64,000 nucleotides of DNA from the NCBI RefSeq assembly GCF_002028425.1, contig NZ_CP020042.1, positions 6,609,560 to 6,673,559 on the forward strand, given 5' to 3'. The translations under genes and the position numbers were made by a program. Below, in pieces: positions 63,983 to 64,000 of the stretch (its first letter is position 1; each line of letters begins with the position of its first letter). The notes under the pieces are model-generated. The model searched no databases, was not told the origin of the DNA, and was given only the letters and a program-made list of their open reading frames with translations. Source of the stretch: Streptomyces katrae (GTDB lineage Bacteria; Actinomycetota; Actinomycetes; Streptomycetales; Streptomycetaceae).

Positions 63983-64000
63983 AGGTTCCACCATGCCGCA

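Overview
The window is chromosomal DNA from a high-GC actinomycete, almost certainly Streptomyces or a close relative (inference). The evidence is G/C-rich third codon positions, frequent GTG starts with GTGA/ATGA stop-start overlaps, a complete conservon (cvnA-E), DUF1996/DUF4142 secreted proteins, a TTA codon in one gene and an Rpf/LysM/M23 wall enzyme. No rRNA, tRNA or CRISPR array was seen.

1-35 kb, ordinary chromosome: the 5' part of a benzoylformate decarboxylase-like gene (minus); an ABC sugar importer lacking its ATPase plus a GH38 alpha-mannosidase (1.0-7.2 kb); a FadH-type dienoyl-CoA reductase; an odd half-thioesterase/MFS fusion; an S33 exported peptidase; a membrane redox cluster (Yx(FWY)xxD lipoprotein, NuoF-like flavoprotein, ferric-reductase-like membrane protein); a PucR-type regulator with a tandem repeat; secreted DUF1996 and DUF4142 proteins; a radical SAM protein, AraC regulator and metallo-beta-lactamase-fold hydrolase sharing a candidate operator; a two-gene terpenoid operon (prenyl-diphosphate-type C-methyltransferase and class I terpene synthase) convergent with a conservon whose P450 lacks the EXXR motif; then a PP2C phosphatase, DUF72, CutA, an RraA-like protein and a D-Ala-D-Ala carboxypeptidase.

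35.2-60.1 kb, accessory: the first 20 coding bases of panD occur three times (35177, 47335, 60048). Only the last is followed by the rest of panD. The copies bound two tandem islands of about 12.2 and 12.7 kb. Both begin with the same ~330-bp left end. Both finish with a right end that carries a panD-like promoter and leader, so panD is probably re-promoted by the inserted DNA. GTCAGC repeats with an 11-bp pitch near both ends look like tyrosine-recombinase arm sites, but no recombinase is encoded here. Island A holds two core genes of unknown function and an eight-gene minus-strand operon: a small protein, a HEAT-repeat NTPase, an SPFH-like protein, a PP2C phosphatase, a protein kinase, a vWA protein, a small unknown and a membrane zinc-finger protein. 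This looks like an expanded TerY-P phosphorylation triad, a family reported as antiviral. The small protein and the NTPase share a short C-terminal/N-terminal motif resembling paired amyloid-signalling motifs. Island B holds truncated copies of the two core genes, a sigma factor, several small orphans, and a caspase-like CHAT/TPR protein with a small partner (TTA codon) and a membrane Ser/Thr kinase. A third, decayed right end inside island A suggests successive insertions.

60-64 kb, chromosome resumes: panD, a GNAT protein, an Asp/Glu racemase-like protein, a proline-rich peptide, an Rpf-LysM-M23 enzyme and a DMT-family permease whose frame runs about 430 bp antisense into that enzyme gene.
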